This document shows positions 9,519 to 17,420 of a DNA stretch of 64,000 bases, piece after piece. The stretch lies in assembly GCF_014873915.1 (NCBI RefSeq), contig NZ_JADBEJ010000005.1, forward strand, positions 2,852,001 through 2,916,000, read 5' to 3'. Below the pieces are notes generated by a model. It made no database searches, was not told the origin of the DNA, and saw nothing but the letters and a program-made list of their open reading frames with translations. Source of the stretch: Amycolatopsis roodepoortensis. GTDB lineage: Bacteria > Actinomycetota > Actinomycetes > Mycobacteriales > Pseudonocardiaceae. Position 1 is the first letter of the stretch. Each line of letters opens with the position of its first letter. A program made the translations under genes and the position numbers.

Positions 9519-9973
9519 GCCGTCGTACCTTCCTGACCCGCGCGCGCCGCCGCGCCGCGCGTCGCCGGGGCTCCGGCGAGGTCGGTGGCGCGCGGCTCAG
9601 CACCGGTGCCCGCAGCGGGCTCGGGCGGCGAACCGAGGTGTTCCAGGCAATGCGGAGGCAACGCACGCCCGTCGAAACCCCCGATCCGCACCCGGACGAA
9701 CTCGTCGTGGACCACGCAGTACAGCGACCGCCCCCGTTCCAGCTCCCGGGCGATGTAGGCACCCACGCTCTGCGCGGCCCCCCGCCGCACGCCCGGCGGG
9801 CTGGTGTCGATCACCACGTCCGGCGGCGGCGAGGCCCACCGGTGCGCCCAGCGCCGCGCCACCTCATCGGCCGCGCGCTCGCCGGTCAGTACGCCCGCCA
9901 TCTCGGCGTCGACCACCGCGCCCACCTCCCGCAGCAGGTTCTCCCACGGGAGCGCCATCTCCTCGTCGCCCAT
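9515..9973 (-). CDS. Unknown 152-residue protein coupled to dabB
   Basis: An unrecognised soluble protein beginning MGDEEMALPWENLLREVGAV, with an acidic N-terminal helix, a central stretch SVGAYIARELERGRSLYCVV and HDEFVRVRIGGFDGR, then an Ala/Pro/Gly-rich tail. The ATG at 9973 has GGGAGG eight bases upstream. A GTG at 9982 overlaps that ribosome-binding site and is less likely. Its stop overlaps the dabB start by four bases, so it is the first gene of the dab operon. The tight coupling suggests an accessory or regulatory role in carbon uptake, which is inference. Confidence 0.75.
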   Translation of the reverse strand: MGDEEMALPWENLLREVGAVVDAEMAGVLTGERAADEVARRWAHRWASPPPDVVIDTSPPGVRRGAAQSVGAYIARELERGRSLYCVVHDEFVRVRIGGFDGRALPPHCLEHLGSPPEPAAGTGAEPRATDLAGAPATRGAAARAGQEGTTA

Positions 9974-10023
9974 GACACCCACCTCCCAAGCACGCTACCA
10001 ATGACCTGTGTTCTAATACGCGA

Positions 10024-10034
10024 TATGAATCATA
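10024..10034. promoter_or_regulatory. Palindrome in the dab/regulator divergent promoter region
   Basis: TATGAATCATA is a perfect 5-1-5 palindrome in the 126-base AT-richer gap between the divergently transcribed dab operon and the winged-helix gene at 10100. Its position fits an operator bound by that regulator and controlling both directions. This is a candidate from position and symmetry only. Confidence 0.4.
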
Positions 10035-10099
10035 CGACATTGATGACGTGCTTTGGCAAGCGTGACATGCGTTACCCCCGACGAGGTACAGTTGCGGCC

Positions 10100-10399
10100 A
10101 TGCAGGAGTGGACGTTCTTGACCAATCACGCCCACGTACTGCTGTGCGTGGTGCGGGATCCACAAGTTCGGTTGCGGGATGTGGCCGAGGTGGTGGGCAT
10201 CACCGAGCGGGCGGCGCAGCGCATCGTGGCCGACCTCGTCGAGGCGGGCTACCTGGAACGCACCAGGGAGGGGCGGCGCAACCGGTACCGGTTGCATCCG
10301 GATTTGCCGCTGCGGCACCCGATGGACCGTGACACCGCCATCGGGCAGCTCGTGGCCCTGCTCACCGGCATCGACGCCCGATCCGGCAACCTCGTGTAA
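10100..10399 (+). CDS. Small winged-helix transcriptional regulator, divergent from dab operon
   Basis: A 99-residue protein that is essentially one winged helix-turn-helix. It starts MQEWTFLTNHAHVLLCVVRD. The helix-turn-helix follows in LRDVAEVVGITERAAQRIV, then the wing ADLVEAGYLERTREGRRNRY. It resembles MarR/ArsR-type DNA-binding domains without an obvious ligand domain. Its stop overlaps the next gene's ATG by one base (TAATG), so the two are coupled. The divergent dab operon is the obvious target. A longer paralogue with the same NHAHVLLC opening lies at 16853-17344. Confidence 0.82.
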   Translation: MQEWTFLTNHAHVLLCVVRDPQVRLRDVAEVVGITERAAQRIVADLVEAGYLERTREGRRNRYRLHPDLPLRHPMDRDTAIGQLVALLTGIDARSGNLV

Positions 10400-11268
10400 T
10401 GCTCGCCGTGCACCCCTACGCGGGCGCACCGGTCGCGATGGCCACCCGACACGGCAAGCAGCGAGCCCTCGCTGCCGCCCTGGCGCGGATCCCCGGCATG
10501 CGGCTTGTGCTCGCCCACGATGTGGACACCGATCAGCTCGGCACCTTCACCGGTGAGATCCCCCGCGCCGGGTCGGCGGCCGAGACCGCGGTCCGCAAGG
10601 CGCGCCTCGCGATCGAGTCGACCGGCCTCGGACTCGCCGTGGCCAGCGAAGGCTCCTTCGGCCCGCACCCGGTCGCGCCAATGCTGAGCGCCGGCCAGGA
10701 GATCCTCGCCTTCCTCGACACGGTGCGGGACGTCTGCATCCTGGAGCGCCGAACCACACCGACGAACTTCAGCCACACCACGACCCGCCGCCTCGACGAG
10801 GAAACCGACGCCTACCTGGCGCGCGTCGGTTTCGGTGCCCACGCGGTCATCGTCCGTCCCCACAGCCCCGCCGACGTGCGGGCTCCAGGCCCCATCTGCA
10901 AGGGCATCCAGACCCGTGCCGACCTCGATGCGGCGATCAGCCGGTGCACCGCGCACTCCACCGATGGCCTGGCGCGACTGGAGACCGACATGCGCGCGCA
11001 CGTCAACCCCACCCGCATGCGGGAGATCAGCGTGCTCGCCCACCAACTCGCCTCGCGTCTGGCCACCCTGTGCCCGGCCTGCGGCACCCCCGGATTCGGC
11101 CCGGTGGACCGCGAACCTGGTCTGCCCTGCGGCACGTGTGGCGAGCCCACCCGCCTGACCCTGGCAACGATCCACGGGTGTGCCCGCTGCCCGCACCGCG
11201 GCCGCCACCCTCGCGATGACGGCCAACGACGTGCCGATCCCACGTTCTGCGAATGCTGCAACCCGTAA
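10399..11268 (+). CDS. DUF6671-like protein
   Basis: A 289-residue protein probably of the DUF6671 family (family name from memory). The N-terminal part begins MLAVHPYAGAPVAMATRHGK. A middle segment holds LAVASEGSFGPHP. Near the C-terminus is a cysteine cluster, CPACGTPGFG, LPCGTCGEPTRL, GCARCPHRG and FCECCNP, that looks like a zinc ribbon with further cysteines. No function is known to me. It is translationally coupled to the upstream winged-helix gene and separated from murF by 72 bases, so the regulator and this protein probably act together. Confidence 0.75.
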   Translation: MLAVHPYAGAPVAMATRHGKQRALAAALARIPGMRLVLAHDVDTDQLGTFTGEIPRAGSAAETAVRKARLAIESTGLGLAVASEGSFGPHPVAPMLSAGQEILAFLDTVRDVCILERRTTPTNFSHTTTRRLDEETDAYLARVGFGAHAVIVRPHSPADVRAPGPICKGIQTRADLDAAISRCTAHSTDGLARLETDMRAHVNPTRMREISVLAHQLASRLATLCPACGTPGFGPVDREPGLPCGTCGEPTRLTLATIHGCARCPHRGRHPRDDGQRRADPTFCECCNP

Positions 11269-11340
11269 CCCCCGGACACCACCCCCGCAGACCCACCCGG
11301 CCGGCCCCAGCCACTGCACGTCCGAAGGAGCGTCACCACG

Positions 11341-12729
11341 ATGATCCCCCTGACCGCCGCCGCGATCGCCGCGGCCACCGACGGTCACCTCGTCCCGGGG
11401 ACCGACCCGTCGCTGCTGGTGACCGCACCCGCCAGCATCGACTCCCGCCAGGTCCACCCCGGCGGCGTGTTCGCCGCCCTCCCCGGCCGGCGCACCGACG
11501 GGCACTACCACGCATCAGCGGCCCTCGCCGCGGGAGCCGCCCTGGTGCTGGCCGCACGCCCGGTGCCCGCCCCTGCCGTCCAGGTCACCGACGTGACCCG
11601 CGCGCTCGGCGACCTGGCTCGCCACGTGGCAGACCGACTGCCGGCCACCGTGATCGGCATCACCGGGTCGAACGGCAAGACCACGACCAAAGATCTCGCC
11701 ACCCAGGTCCTGGCACACCACGGCCCGGTCGCCGCCACAGACCGCTCCTTCAACAACGAGCTCGGTTTTCCCCTCACTGTCCTGCGCGCCACCCCCGACA
11801 CCCGCTACCTCATCCTGGAAATGGGCGCCCGGGGCCGTGGACACCTCAGCTACCTGTGCGGCCTGGTCACCCCCCACGTCGGGGTCGTGCTCAACGTCGG
11901 CACCGCCCACCTCGGTCAATACCCCGACGGGCAAACCGGGATCGCCGCGGCCAAAAGCGAACTACTGACCGGGCTCCCCTCTGCAGACCACGGTGGGCTG
12001 GCCATCCTCAACGCCGACGATCCGCTCGTCGCCGCGATGGCCCCGCTCACCCCCGCCCGCACCCGCTGGTGGAGCCAGCGCCCCCACCCCAACGGCGTAT
12101 ACGCCCGAGATGTGCACGTCACGCCGCGCGGCCGGGCGTGCTTCACCCTGCACACTCCCGAGGGCACGGCACCCGTCACGCTCCGCCTGACCGGCCGGCA
12201 CCACGTCGGCAACGCCCTCGCCGTCGCCGCCCTCGCCCTCGGCCTCGGCCTTGACCACCACACCATCGCCGATGCCCTGAGCGCCGCTGAACCCGCCAGC
12301 GGCGGGCGCATGCAAACCATCGTGCGGGGCGACGGGGTCACGCTCCTCCACGACGCCTACAACGCCAACCCCGACTCCATGGCCGCCGCGCTGACCACCC
12401 TGAGCACCATGTCCGCCCGCCGCCGGATCGCCGTCCTCGGCGAGATGGCCGACCTCGGCGACCACGCCGCTGGCGCCCACCACCACCTCGGCGTGCTCGC
12501 CGCACGCGCCGGCCTCGACGTCCTGATCACCATCGGCACCCGGACCGCGCCTCTGATCGCCGACGCGGCCGACACCGAGCACAGCACCCTCGACATCATC
12601 GCCGTTCCCGACAGCCAGGCCGCCCACGACGTGCTAAGTCGAATCCTTCGTCCCGACGATCTCGTCCTGATCAAAGCATCCCGCGCCGCCCACCTCGAAC
12701 ACCTCGTCGCCGCGCTCAGCAACCGCTGA
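11341..12729 (+). CDS. murF: UDP-N-acetylmuramoyl-tripeptide-D-alanyl-D-alanine ligase-like Mur ligase
   Basis: A 462-residue Mur ligase. The N-terminal domain has DSRQVHPGGVFAALPGRRTD, typical of MurF/MurE substrate-binding domains. The ATP loop is GITGSNGKTTTKDLATQ, followed by NNELGFPLTVL and LEMGARGRGHL. The C-terminal domain holds LHDAYNANPDSMAAAL and GEMADLG. These are MurF signatures; MurF adds D-Ala-D-Ala to the muramyl tripeptide. The ATG at 11341 follows GGAG. No dcw cell-wall genes surround it, so it may be a second, specialised copy; whether the genome has another murF cannot be seen here. It converges on and overlaps the Sua5 gene. Confidence 0.88.
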   Translation: MIPLTAAAIAAATDGHLVPGTDPSLLVTAPASIDSRQVHPGGVFAALPGRRTDGHYHASAALAAGAALVLAARPVPAPAVQVTDVTRALGDLARHVADRLPATVIGITGSNGKTTTKDLATQVLAHHGPVAATDRSFNNELGFPLTVLRATPDTRYLILEMGARGRGHLSYLCGLVTPHVGVVLNVGTAHLGQYPDGQTGIAAAKSELLTGLPSADHGGLAILNADDPLVAAMAPLTPARTRWWSQRPHPNGVYARDVHVTPRGRACFTLHTPEGTAPVTLRLTGRHHVGNALAVAALALGLGLDHHTIADALSAAEPASGGRMQTIVRGDGVTLLHDAYNANPDSMAAALTTLSTMSARRRIAVLGEMADLGDHAAGAHHHLGVLAARAGLDVLITIGTRTAPLIADAADTEHSTLDIIAVPDSQAAHDVLSRILRPDDLVLIKASRAAHLEHLVAALSNR

Positions 12730-13749
12730 GCAGCCCGGAGTCGCGGCCGTCTGGCTGCGCGACCCGGCCGCTCGGCGGAGCCGATCCGCGATCGCCAATC
12801 CGAGCCCGTCCGGGGTAGGAACCGAGGCCACCACGACCTCGCACTCATGCCGGTCGAAGTCACGGAGGAACTCGAAAAGCCGCCGCGCGTACCGCGCACC
12901 CGAGTCCGGCACCGCGATAACGCGCTGCCCGGCACACGCACCGGCACCGCCCGCGAACTCGGGCGGCAGCAGGACGCCGACGCGCCGGCCCTGCGCTGCC
13001 AGGTACTCGGCGTGGCCGATCACCTGGCCCGGCTCGACCAGGACAACCCGTGCCCTCGGCGCGTAGTGCGACGGATGCTGGCCCGGAACGCGTACGGCAC
13101 TCCTCGCCCGCACCGGCACGGAGCAACCCAGTGCGCGCTCAAGATCCTCTCGTGTCACGCCGCCTGGGCGCAGTATCGCAGGTGCGCCGGTGAGGTCGAC
13201 GATCGTGGACTCGACACCCACCGCACAGGGGCCGCCGTCCAGCACGTAGTCGACGTCGGCGCCCAACCCGTCGCCAACATGAGCAGCCGCCGTGGGACTG
13301 ACCGAGCCGAAACGGTTGGCCGATGGCGCCGCCACACCGCCACCGAACGCCGTGAGCAGCGCGCGGGCGACCGGATGGTCGGGCACCCGCAGCGCGACCG
13401 TCTCCAGACCGCCGGTGACCGCGCGGGGAACACGGCGGCCCCGACGAAGAACCAGGGTCACCGGGCCAGGCCAGAAACGGTCAGCGACGCGGCGCGCCGC
13501 GTCGGGCACCTCCGCGACCCAGTCGGGGAGCTGACGCGCCCCGCTGAGGTGCACGATCAGCGGGTGCGTCGAGGGCCGCCCCTTCACGGCGAAGACACGC
13601 TCCACCGCGTCGACGTTCTCCGCGTCCGCGCCGAGCCCGTACACGGTCTCGGTCGGGAACGCGACCAGCCCACCCGCGCGCAGGGTGCCAGCAGCGCGTT
13701 CCACATCGAGTCCCACGCGCTCAGGCGCGATGCCTGGTTGATCCGACAT
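12634..13749 (-). CDS. L-threonylcarbamoyladenylate synthase (Sua5/YrdC/YwlC)
   Basis: A 371-residue protein of the Sua5 type, which makes threonylcarbamoyl-AMP from threonine, bicarbonate and ATP for the t6A37 modification of tRNA. The YrdC domain (about residues 10-200) has LVAFPTETVYGLGADA, STHPLIVHL, RFWPGPVTLVL and APSANRFGSVSPT. A Sua5 domain follows, with ligand-type sequence RVPGQHPSHYAPRARVV at its entry. The ATG at 13749 lies after a purine-rich GTGAGGGGTGAACGG. The last 32 codons overlap the end of murF on the other strand and look less typical. The substrate bicarbonate is a possible tie to the carbon-uptake genes. Confidence 0.9.
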   Translation of the reverse strand: MSDQPGIAPERVGLDVERAAGTLRAGGLVAFPTETVYGLGADAENVDAVERVFAVKGRPSTHPLIVHLSGARQLPDWVAEVPDAARRVADRFWPGPVTLVLRRGRRVPRAVTGGLETVALRVPDHPVARALLTAFGGGVAAPSANRFGSVSPTAAAHVGDGLGADVDYVLDGGPCAVGVESTIVDLTGAPAILRPGGVTREDLERALGCSVPVRARSAVRVPGQHPSHYAPRARVVLVEPGQVIGHAEYLAAQGRRVGVLLPPEFAGGAGACAGQRVIAVPDSGARYARRLFEFLRDFDRHECEVVVASVPTPDGLGLAIADRLRRAAGSRSQTAATPGCSAVAERGDEVFEVGGAGCFDQDEIVGTKDST

Positions 13750-13901
13750 CACCCGTTCACCCCTCACCACTGCAGTCTGACACACCACCGGCTCGCGCGA
13801 TCACCGTTGCCCCCGCGCCGCCGGACCCATTTCGAGACCGGATCTCGTACCCTCTCTTCCCGATCAGCACGCGCGGCGCTCAGCCCGGGCAGCACGGGTG
13901 G

Positions 13902-15218
13902 TCACGTCACCAGCGCTCGCACGACGGGCAGCGCCTCGCCGATCACATAGAGCGACCCGGTAACTACCGTGAGCGTGCTATCATTCGCCGCCGCCGCGCG
14001 GCGCACCGCATCACCCACATCCGCCTCGACCGCGACCGATCCTGCGCCCACCGCCCGCGCGGCGGCGGCGAGCCTGGCGAGCGGCACCGCTCGCGGTGTC
14101 CGGGGCGAGGTGCAGATCACCCAGTCACCAGCCCCGACCCCCAGGGCACTCAGAAACGCCTCCGGCGCGCGGGTCCCGGTCATACCGACCACCACGGTGC
14201 GGGAGACGCCGTCGAACCGCTCCCGCAGCGCCCGTGCCAGCGCGGTGGCCGCTTCCTCGTTGTGGGCGCCGTCCATCAGCACAGGGCCGGGGGTGTGGAC
14301 AAGCTCAAAGCGGCCCGAAGCCCGCAGCGCCCCGCAGACCGCCCGCACCACCTGGTCGGCCACCGGCCGGGCCAGCCACACCTCGGCGGCGGCCAACGCC
14401 GTCGCCGCGTTCGCCGCCTGCCACGGTGCCAGCAGACGCAGGAAAACGTCGTCATAAGTCGCCCCGGGCGTGAACAGCGACACCGTCCGGCCATCCGCGA
14501 CCGGCGCGTCGGCGGCCACGCCGAAGTCACGATCCACGGTCACCACGCGCGAGGGGCGGCGGCCCAGGAACGGCGGGTGCATGGCCGGGTCCGCTTCGGC
14601 TAGCACCACGGTCGCGCCCTCAGGAACCGCGCCAGCCTCAGCCACGGCGTTGTCCCACCGCGTGTCACCGAAGTACTCGACGTGGTCGACGCCCACCGAC
14701 GTGACCACCACCAGGCCGGCGCCGAGCGCGGCGGTCGCGTCGCCGCTGCCACCCAGACCGGTCTCGACCACCGCGACATCAACACGTTGGTCGGCGAACC
14801 AGCCCACCGCGGCCGCGGTCATCAATTCGAACCAACTGGGCCGCCCCAGCTCTGACGCGGTGCGCTCGTCCGCCACCAGCGGGTCGAGCACCGCCGCCAA
14901 CTCGTCGTCGGTGATCGTGACACCATCGATGGTGATCCGCTCCTGCGGCCGGTGCAGATGAGGACTGGTGTACAACCCGACCCGCAGTCCACTGCCCGCC
15001 AGCACCGCGGCCAGGATCCGGGCGGTCGTGCTCTTGCCGTTGGTGCCGGCCACCAGGATCACCGGCACCCGCTGCTCGGGCCGGCCGAGCGTGCGCAGCA
15101 GCCGCTCGATGACCACGGTCGTCGGGGCCTGCGACACCACCCCACCAGCAGCGACCCCCACCCCCCGCTCATGGTCGACGTGACCGTCCAGCCACTGCCA
15201 TACCCCGGCGCGCCTCAC
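13902..15218 (-). CDS. folC: Folylpolyglutamate synthase / dihydrofolate synthase-like Mur ligase
   Basis: A 438-residue Mur-ligase-fold protein of the FolC branch, which adds glutamate to folates (and, in bifunctional forms, to dihydropteroate). Signatures are the ATP loop VAGTNGKSTTARILAAVL, TSPHLHRPQERI, VVETGLGGSGDAT, SVGVDHVEYFGDT and DGAHNEEAATALA. The family usually has VEVGLGGRLDATN, so the active-site strand here is variant. I chose the GTG at 15218 (RRAGVWQWLDGH) because upstream sequence is non-coding in character; the ribosome-binding site is weak. With murF nearby, a dedicated ligase pair for some other peptide-like product is an alternative to housekeeping folate synthesis. Confidence 0.8.
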   Translation of the reverse strand: MRRAGVWQWLDGHVDHERGVGVAAGGVVSQAPTTVVIERLLRTLGRPEQRVPVILVAGTNGKSTTARILAAVLAGSGLRVGLYTSPHLHRPQERITIDGVTITDDELAAVLDPLVADERTASELGRPSWFELMTAAAVGWFADQRVDVAVVETGLGGSGDATAALGAGLVVVTSVGVDHVEYFGDTRWDNAVAEAGAVPEGATVVLAEADPAMHPPFLGRRPSRVVTVDRDFGVAADAPVADGRTVSLFTPGATYDDVFLRLLAPWQAANAATALAAAEVWLARPVADQVVRAVCGALRASGRFELVHTPGPVLMDGAHNEEAATALARALRERFDGVSRTVVVGMTGTRAPEAFLSALGVGAGDWVICTSPRTPRAVPLARLAAAARAVGAGSVAVEADVGDAVRRAAAANDSTLTVVTGSLYVIGEALPVVRALVT

Positions 15219-15250
15219 GCCACCGATCCTAGATCCACCCCCGATCAACC

Positions 15251-15279
15251 TTGACAGCCACATTCCGGCCAGTGACACT
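15251..15279 (+). promoter_or_regulatory. Promoter of the terC-1 riboswitch transcript
   Basis: TTGACA at 15251 is a perfect -35 box, and 17 bases later GACACT (15274) is a weak -10. Transcription would start around 15286, exactly where the riboswitch stem begins. The same layout occurs before the other terC gene. Confidence 0.6.
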
Positions 15280-15286
15280 GCGTGCA

Positions 15287-15378
15287 GAGGGGAGTACTTC
15301 CCTAAGTGTCTGCCTGGTCAATACGGACACCCCATGGTGTCCCCGGGCGACCGCCCTCACCAGGGTGAAGGAGACCTC
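15287..15378 (+). ncRNA. yybP-ykoY manganese riboswitch upstream of terC-1
   Basis: The leader opens with GAGGGGAGTAC, containing the hallmark GGGGAGTA of yybP-ykoY RNAs. A conserved inner element TGGTCAATACGG follows, and the leader closes with GGAGACCTC, whose CCTC pairs with the opening GAGG as stem P1. The family senses Mn2+ and commonly controls terC/alx-type exporters, which is the gene that follows. Sequence and gene context agree; the fold was judged by eye. An in-frame ATG at 15334 lies inside this element and is not used as a start. Confidence 0.85.
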
Positions 15379-15405
15379 GAACGTCGTCCGTGCGCGGAGG
15401 TCTTC

Positions 15406-16443
15406 GTGCCCTTTCATCCCGTGGTGTCGTCTCTGTCCGTGGCCGCGCCCGCCGACTCGGTGGGGTCCTCGTCGATCGGGTCGCCCTGGTTGTGGGTCGC
15501 CAGCATCGCCGTAATACTCGGCCTCCTCGTCACCGATTTCGCCGTCACCCGCCGTCCCCACGAGGTGTCGATACGGGAAGCGATTGGCTGGTCGGTGTTC
15601 TATCTCACGCTGCCCGTCCTGTTCGGGATCTGGCTGTGGGCGGTGTTCGACAGCGGGCCGGCACTGGAGTTCATCACCGGCTTCGTGGTGGAGAAGTCAC
15701 TGTCGGTGGACAACCTGTTCGTGTTCATGCTGATCCTGGCCGGGTTCGCGGTCCCGTCCCCCATTCAGCAACGGGTGCTGCTGTACGGCATCGCCGGTGC
15801 CCTGGTCCTGCGGGGCATCTTCATCGCGGCGGGCGCGGCGCTGCTGCAGGCAGGCACCTGGGCGTTCCTCCTCTTCGGCCTGATCCTGCTCGTGTCCGCG
15901 GGCAAGATCCTGCACGAGGTGCACACCGGTTCGGCCTTCGCGGGCCGCGACGTATCCCAGATGCGTATCGTGCGACTGCTCCGCAGGTTCATGCCCGTCA
16001 CCGACGACTACCGAGGCACCCGGCTGACCGTACGGGAGCACGGACGACGCGCGCTCACGCCGCTTGCGGTGGTGGTCGCCGCGGTGTTCGTGACCGACGT
16101 GGTGTTCGCCGTGGACTCGGTCCCCGCGGTCTACGGCATCACCGCGGACCCCTACCTGGTATTCGCCACCAACGCCTTCGCGCTGCTCGGCCTGCGCGCG
16201 CTCTACTTCGTGCTCCACGCCACGCTGGCCAAGCTCGTCTATCTCAACCACGGCCTGGCGGTCATTCTCGCGTTCATCGGTCTGAAACTGGTGTTGCACT
16301 GGGCCCACGGAATCTGGCCGGCCACCCCGCAGATCCCCACGCCGGTCTCCCTCGCTGTCATCGTGGCCATCCTCGCCGTCGTCATCGCGGCGAGCCTGCG
16401 CACCCGCCGCCGAGCCGAGCAGCACGTGATTGAGAAGGACTGA
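15406..16443 (+). CDS. TerC family integral membrane protein (probable Mn2+ exporter), copy 1
   Basis: A 345-residue polytopic membrane protein of the TerC family with about eight or nine hydrophobic segments. Conserved acidic membrane motifs are VVEKSLSVDNLFVF and FAVDSVPAVYGIT, the family's proposed metal-binding residues. Bacterial TerC/Alx proteins are linked to manganese efflux or metal loading of secreted proteins. The GTG at 15406 has GGAGG five bases upstream and sits just after the manganese riboswitch, so expression probably rises with Mn2+. A tiny membrane-protein gene follows two bases after the stop. Confidence 0.9.
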   Translation: MPFHPVVSSLSVAAPADSVGSSSIGSPWLWVASIAVILGLLVTDFAVTRRPHEVSIREAIGWSVFYLTLPVLFGIWLWAVFDSGPALEFITGFVVEKSLSVDNLFVFMLILAGFAVPSPIQQRVLLYGIAGALVLRGIFIAAGAALLQAGTWAFLLFGLILLVSAGKILHEVHTGSAFAGRDVSQMRIVRLLRRFMPVTDDYRGTRLTVREHGRRALTPLAVVVAAVFVTDVVFAVDSVPAVYGITADPYLVFATNAFALLGLRALYFVLHATLAKLVYLNHGLAVILAFIGLKLVLHWAHGIWPATPQIPTPVSLAVIVAILAVVIAASLRTRRRAEQHVIEKD

Positions 16444-16445
16444 CC

Positions 16446-16556
16446 ATGTTCACCATGCTCACCGGATTCCTCATCGACATCGCTGTCACGGCACTCATTC
16501 TGCTGGCGTTGGTCATCACCTGCGCAGCGTTGGTGCCGCCCCGCCCGCCACGATGA
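16446..16556 (+). CDS. 36-residue single-span membrane protein in the terC-1 operon
   Basis: A very small open frame begins MFTMLTGFLIDIAVTALILL and ends in VPPRPPR with a TGA at 16554. It has one continuous hydrophobic segment and a short positive tail, the usual look of a small membrane subunit. AAGG lies seven bases before the ATG, and only two bases separate it from the terC-1 stop, so it is in the same transcript. It could be a small partner of TerC-1, but no family is recognised. Confidence 0.6.
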   Translation: MFTMLTGFLIDIAVTALILLALVITCAALVPPRPPR

Positions 16557-16558
16557 AC

Positions 16559-16581
16559 ACACGCCGTCCCGGGTGGCGTGT
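16559..16581. terminator. Hairpin after the terC-1 operon
   Basis: ACACGCC pairs with GGCGTGT across a nine-base loop that itself contains CCCGGG. It follows the small membrane gene directly. There is no T-run, as is usual in actinobacteria. It could end transcripts from either strand, including the orphan riboswitch RNA from the right. Confidence 0.45.
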
Positions 16582-16700
16582 CAGTGTGGGGTGCGAAGCG
16601 AGAGGGGCGCTGGTCGTCGCGAGGTCCTGTCCGCACACCGCCCGGCCACGCCACGTAGCCCTTGCCAGGGCGTGCTTGGTGGTGCTGGCGTCGGTGGCGT

Positions 16701-16806
16701 GAGGTTTCCTGGACCCGCGCGGTGGGGCGGCGGGTGCCTGCGCCGGATCCGGGTCGGCCAGATCGTGTTGACGACGCGGGGCTTGGTCGTTGAGGTACTC
16801 CCCCTC
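16701..16806 (-). ncRNA. Orphan yybP-ykoY-type riboswitch with no gene behind it
   Basis: Read on the minus strand, GAGGGGGAGTACC opens a leader very like the two terC leaders. CGTCGTCAACACG matches their inner TGGTCAATACGG and TCGTCATTACGG elements, and the 3' end is AGGAAACCTC, whose CCTC can pair with the opening GAGG. Upstream, TTGGTA (16842-16837), 17 bases, then CATTCT (16819-16814) matches the terC-2 promoter over most positions. Downstream, no recognisable gene lies before the converging terC-1 operon about 150 bases away. It may be a relic left when a gene was lost, or a stand-alone Mn2+-sensing RNA. Confidence 0.6.
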
Positions 16807-16852
16807 AACGTCGAGAATGACGAACTGTGGTTCGTTTACCAAGGGTGGCGAG

Positions 16853-17344
16853 TTATCCGGTGCGGCGACGACGCGGAGGAGTCGAGGCGCCGTCAGCCGA
16901 AGCATCACGAGCATCGTCAGGGGTGGCGGGACCGACGGCGGTGATGAGGTCGGCGATGCGGTGGTGGGCTTCCAGCGGGTGGCGCAGATGGCCGTCGGGG
17001 TTGATGCGGTAGTGGTTGCGGCGGCCGACTTTGGTGCGCTCGATGTAGCCGCCCTGGATGAGGTCGGTGAGGATGAGCTGGACGGCGCGGGTGGTGATGC
17101 CGACCTTCTGGGCGATGACGGGCAGGGTCTGGTGCGGGTCGGCGGCCAGGCAGAGCAGCACGTGGGCGTGGTTGCTCAGGAACATCCACGACCCTGGCGT
17201 CTGCGACGCGGCGGCGTCGGCCGGTTCCGCACCAGCATCCACCACGCCAGAATCCACCGTGCCGGAGTCGGTGGGATCCGAGCCCGCTGGGGTGGGGAGG
17301 GCGTGGTCGGGTGGGGGTTCGGCAGGCCGCATGGGGCCGACCAT
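16853..17344 (-). CDS. Winged-helix regulator, paralogue of the dab-linked regulator
   Basis: A 163-residue protein with a Pro/Asp-rich, apparently disordered first 50 residues, then a winged helix: WMFLSNHAHVLLCLAADP, LPVIAQKVGITTRAVQLIL, TDLIQGGYIERTKVGRRNHY. This matches the regulator at 10100 residue for residue at many positions (NHAHVLLC, VGIT, GGYIER, GRRN). The C-terminal tail is charged and probably disordered. The start at 17344 has GGAAGG upstream. The stop lies only ten bases before the promoter of the orphan riboswitch on the same strand. The target is unknown; the terC and stress-protein genes are nearest. Confidence 0.8.
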   Translation of the reverse strand: MVGPMRPAEPPPDHALPTPAGSDPTDSGTVDSGVVDAGAEPADAAASQTPGSWMFLSNHAHVLLCLAADPHQTLPVIAQKVGITTRAVQLILTDLIQGGYIERTKVGRRNHYRINPDGHLRHPLEAHHRIADLITAVGPATPDDARDASADGASTPPRRRRTG

Positions 17345-17420
17345 AAGGCATTCCTTCCACTCTCGATGCCGCTGTCGGCGCGGGGTCCGGATCGGCGGGG
17401 AGCTGCTCGACCGGGTGTGA

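Noticed and set aside
15334..15405. Upstream ATG for terC-1
   Set aside because: It lies inside the manganese riboswitch; GTG 15406 with GGAGG fits the family start.
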